Shown here in pieces: positions 61,701-64,000 of a stretch of DNA of 64,000 bases. This DNA comes from Prorocentrum cordatum (taxonomy: Eukaryota; Sar; Dinophyceae; Prorocentrales; Prorocentraceae). The stretch is from contig CAUYUJ010008158.1 in assembly GCA_963575745.1 (NCBI GenBank), forward strand, positions 124,723-188,722. The letters run 5' to 3'. Position 1 is the first letter of the stretch, and every line of letters starts with the position of its first letter. A program made the translations under genes and the position numbers. The notes beneath the pieces are model-generated. The model made no database searches, was not told where the DNA came from, and was given only the letters and a program-made list of their open reading frames with translations.

Positions 61701-62700
61701 ATTCGTTTGTAAAAATCAATTCTCCTGTTCAAAAGAAGAATAGACCCCTACTCCCCCCCCCCGAGTTAACGGGTCACCGCTTCGTATTGCAGTTTCAATA
61801 TGATTCTGCACACCCGTCAATCTTAGTTACGAACTTGTATTATCCCAGCCAAACCGGTATCGCCCCCCCGCCATCCTTTGCAAAAGTTTCAGTGCGCGCA
61901 CACTCGTTTATCTAAATCAGAAGTGTTCAAGAATCCCTTGCGCAAGCAAATGGGACGAAGTGCACGCGCGCGCGCCCCTGCCAAATTCGTGCCACACTAC
62001 GCGTGTTTGCAAGCGCTTCAGCATAACATCTGAACAACCAAAAGGGTTTTGCAACAACTAGTTTGCACATTTCTTGTCCGCGCGCGCACGTTAAAAATCA
62101 TACAAATCCTTAGGACTGTTATGAATTCTGCCAAATCCTAAGATTTCATGTCACCGCGCGGTGCACCCGCGATACTCCTGTCATGCGCCGAGGGCGCGGA
62201 TCCCTTGCAACAAACTCGACGCGGGCCACCTGCGCGCACCGCCGCGCGCGCATGATCAGTCAGACGTATTTGCTGAATTTCCGCACGCGCGCGGATTTCC
62301 TTTTTCATTTTGTCAGCATCACCGCGATCACCTGCCTCATCGTCAGGTGGACATCAGCATCGTCAGCGTGTTTGCCATCATTGACGCCGTTATCGTTCGT
62401 GCCGTCGCCCTCTTGAACATCGTCGTCGCTGGTGCCATATTCGTCATTGCCGCAGACGTTGCCGACGTCATCTTGTCATCGCGCGCGTCCGAGTATCGTC
62501 GATATGCTCACCTTCATCATCGACTCACGGTGACGAGCAACGGCGGTGAGGATGTTATCATCGATGTCGTCATCGGTGGCGCCGCCGCCCCCCGCGTCAT
62601 GAATTTTGCCAGGCACGTTGCGGGTGGGAGGGTGGGATGTTTGTGCGAGCAGTGGCGGTGAGTAAACGCGGTGCAGGGTAGTTAATTGCACCACATCCTT
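58800..62700 (+). repeat. Array of ~1.2-1.3 kb large repeats
   Basis: Blocks recur in order. GTCAAATAATACCATGC with CGCGCGTCGGCCGCGCGCGC is at 59941 and 61272. GTTAACGG or GTTAACGGG followed by a pyrimidine-poor stretch is at 60551 and 61768. TATCGACCCCCCC-type blocks with ACCATCCCAGTCAGGCCGG are at 59250, 60630 and 61840. GACGAAGTGCACGCGCGCGC is at 60750 and 61952. Inside, ~110-bp subunits with CGCGCGCATG and TTCGAACGCCCTTGCGCGC repeat. A single copy is at 36040-38590. No open frame is kept between copies. Confidence 0.8.
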
Positions 62701-63428
62701 TGAACCACGTGTATAGCACAACCGCAGATTACACAAAGTTGGCACCCCGTGTTGTTTCATTCCTCTGTTCAGCAATTGTGGGGTCTTCGCTGGCTAATGA
62801 GCGCCTAGATGCATCTATGTTTGTATACATACATTTGCATATGTATGATGTGTGTGTGTCTCCCCCATGGAGTCCCACAGCCCCCCTATAACCATGTCTC
62901 TGTTGTGAATCCCGTCGCCGTGTTAACGCGGCAAATCAGGAAGGAGGTCGACCTTGGACTCTCTCCACATCAGCTCCTTGTTTGCACTGACTGTGGTCTT
63001 GGACCCCCTTGTCGTCAGCCTCTTTCTCATATTCTTTCCAGTTGCGTTTTCGTTTCCTATGTTGACTGTCAATTGGAGGCGTCTTGGTCCTGGGGGCCCT
63101 TTTGAAGCGCCTGTTTGGCCACTTCCGGGATTCTCTTGGTTTGGATCGGGGACGCGAGGTGCAGCGAGGGCATTGTTGGGAGTGCCGTTGCGTAGCCGGA
63201 GGCATGCAGGATGTGTTTTGTTTTTTGGGCACGCCCTGTGTTAGGGATATTCCTTCTGACAGGTGACGTTTTTTTTATGGCCTGGCGATGGCGGGCGTGA
63301 TCAAGGGGGCGGGAGGGGAGGGGGGGAAGGGGCAGGTCAAGATTCTCGTTGGCGCCGTCTGGCAGTGCCTAAGAGTGGCTACCCGGCGCTGGCGCAAATC
63401 GTCACGTGACCAGTGGGTGGAAAGGGAA
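62700..63428. other. No recognised feature
   Basis: Unique-looking DNA. The best open frames (62809-63105 +, 62936-63232 -) overlap each other, lack known motifs and are not supported as genes. Confidence 0.5.
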
Positions 63429-63624
63429 GGCAACGATATGGGGGGATGGGCACAGGGCGGGATGCATCGACCCCCACTCGCCCATGGATCGCCGATAGGG
63501 GCCCGATAGCCCCAACCTGCCAAGGAGGGTGCGGATTCACTGTCCGGGGCCCATCGCCGATCTGTCGGCGATGTATCGCCGATTCCAGATGGATGCATTC
63601 CCCCACTATGCCCCTATCGTTGCC
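63429..63624. mobile_element. Family I element
   Basis: GGCAACGATATGGGGGGATG with GGCACAGGGCGGGATGC is inverted at GCATTCCCCCACTATGCC with CCTATCGTTGCC. GATCTGTCGGCGATGTATCG lies inside. Very close to 46246-46450. Confidence 0.88.
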
Positions 63625-63767
63625 CCTCATGGGCCCGCGTTGGCGCCCTCTTGCCCTCGCGGAGTGCCGCGTCGGCGTTTTGTGAAGGCCAGGATGCAAC
63701 TCCTGGGAGGTGGAATTCCGAATCGCCGCAGGGAAAACACACAGGCAGAATTGATCGTCGATTCGCC

Positions 63768-63925
63768 AGATAATATGGGAAAATATGGGAAATGGGGGGG
63801 AAGACAAAAACTTAGAAATTTGGAAAATATGGGGAATCCTGTTGTTTGTGTCTATTATTTGTGTGTCCTTGGGCCCCTTCAACTATGCCAGTCCCCCCCC
63901 CGTCGTTGCCCCTCATGAGGGGGTG
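63768..63925 (+). repeat. Family S block followed by a family I right end
   Basis: AATATGGGAAAATATGGG, GGGGGGAAGACAAAAACTTA, TGTTTGTGTCTATTATTTGT and GGGCCCCTTCAAC match 28195-28296. Then CTATGCCAGTCCCCCC and CGTTGCCCCTCATG repeats a family I end, so S may be the core of a longer family I relative. Confidence 0.7.
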
Positions 63926-64000
63926 CCAGTCACTGGCGCTTTCGCGAATCAAAGAGATCGGGCTCCAGGGATTTCTGCCCTGCACGAGGGACGGGCCCTG

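Overview
The window looks like nuclear DNA of a high-GC protist, most probably a dinoflagellate. Three lines support this. The one clear gene is split by introns whose recognisable 3' ends follow the AG|G rule described for dinoflagellates. Those introns are themselves short inverted-repeat elements (introners). About 95% of the window is non-coding, crowded with microsatellites and small non-autonomous elements. I found no prokaryotic operon, rRNA, tRNA or CRISPR array. The species cannot be named from sequence alone.

Only one convincing protein-coding gene is present: a seven-bladed WD40 propeller on the + strand (31006-33720, 5' end unresolved), in five exons. A broken copy of a large repeated-type ORF lies on the - strand (about 50321-52690). 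Most other long open frames run through TCC, GAT, ATGT or GGGTCGCGGGT repeats and are not genes.

Most of the remaining DNA is about twenty families of 90-350 bp elements with terminal inverted repeats (TIRs), often flanked by 5-13 bp target-site duplications (TSDs). I label them A to X. A = TIR AAGTCGGGCGTGTCCC; B = GGTGGACAAACCTCCC; C = TGGGGTCGGAGGATCGCG; D = CGATCCCCATCCCC; E = TCGGCGGCGAGCG with CTTCTGAGAAGG inside; F = GCCGGTCGTTGAAAGTAGG; G = TCGGGAGCCTTGAGACGG; H = GCGACG...ACGGGGTCGTC; I = GGCAACGATAGGGGGG; J = CCACCCCAACCC; K = GGCATCGCTCGGACGT; L = GGGCGAAAGGGGGG; M, N, O, P, Q, R, S, T, U, V, W, X as described at each entry. They nest in one another (B in D, G in I, F in N, P in A, Q in H, B in E), which gives relative insertion ages. 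No transposase for them is visible here.

Layout: 0-1.3 kb minisatellite; 1.8-9.3 kb element cluster; 9.8-14.5 kb simple repeats; 14.5-24.4 kb elements plus a 75-bp satellite and GAT/TCC tracts; 24.8-26.5 kb CTTGGGCCGT satellite; 27-30.8 kb elements and TCC; 30.8-33.7 kb WD40 gene; 33.8-47 kb elements; 47.6-50.2 kb simple and tandem repeats; 50.3-52.7 kb pseudogene; 53-58 kb elements and satellites; 58.8-62.7 kb a large 1.2-1.3 kb repeat array; 63.4-63.9 kb elements. The main biological story is intron creation: several elements duplicated a target containing AG|GT, or sit exactly at WD40 exon boundaries, so insertion itself supplies splice sites.
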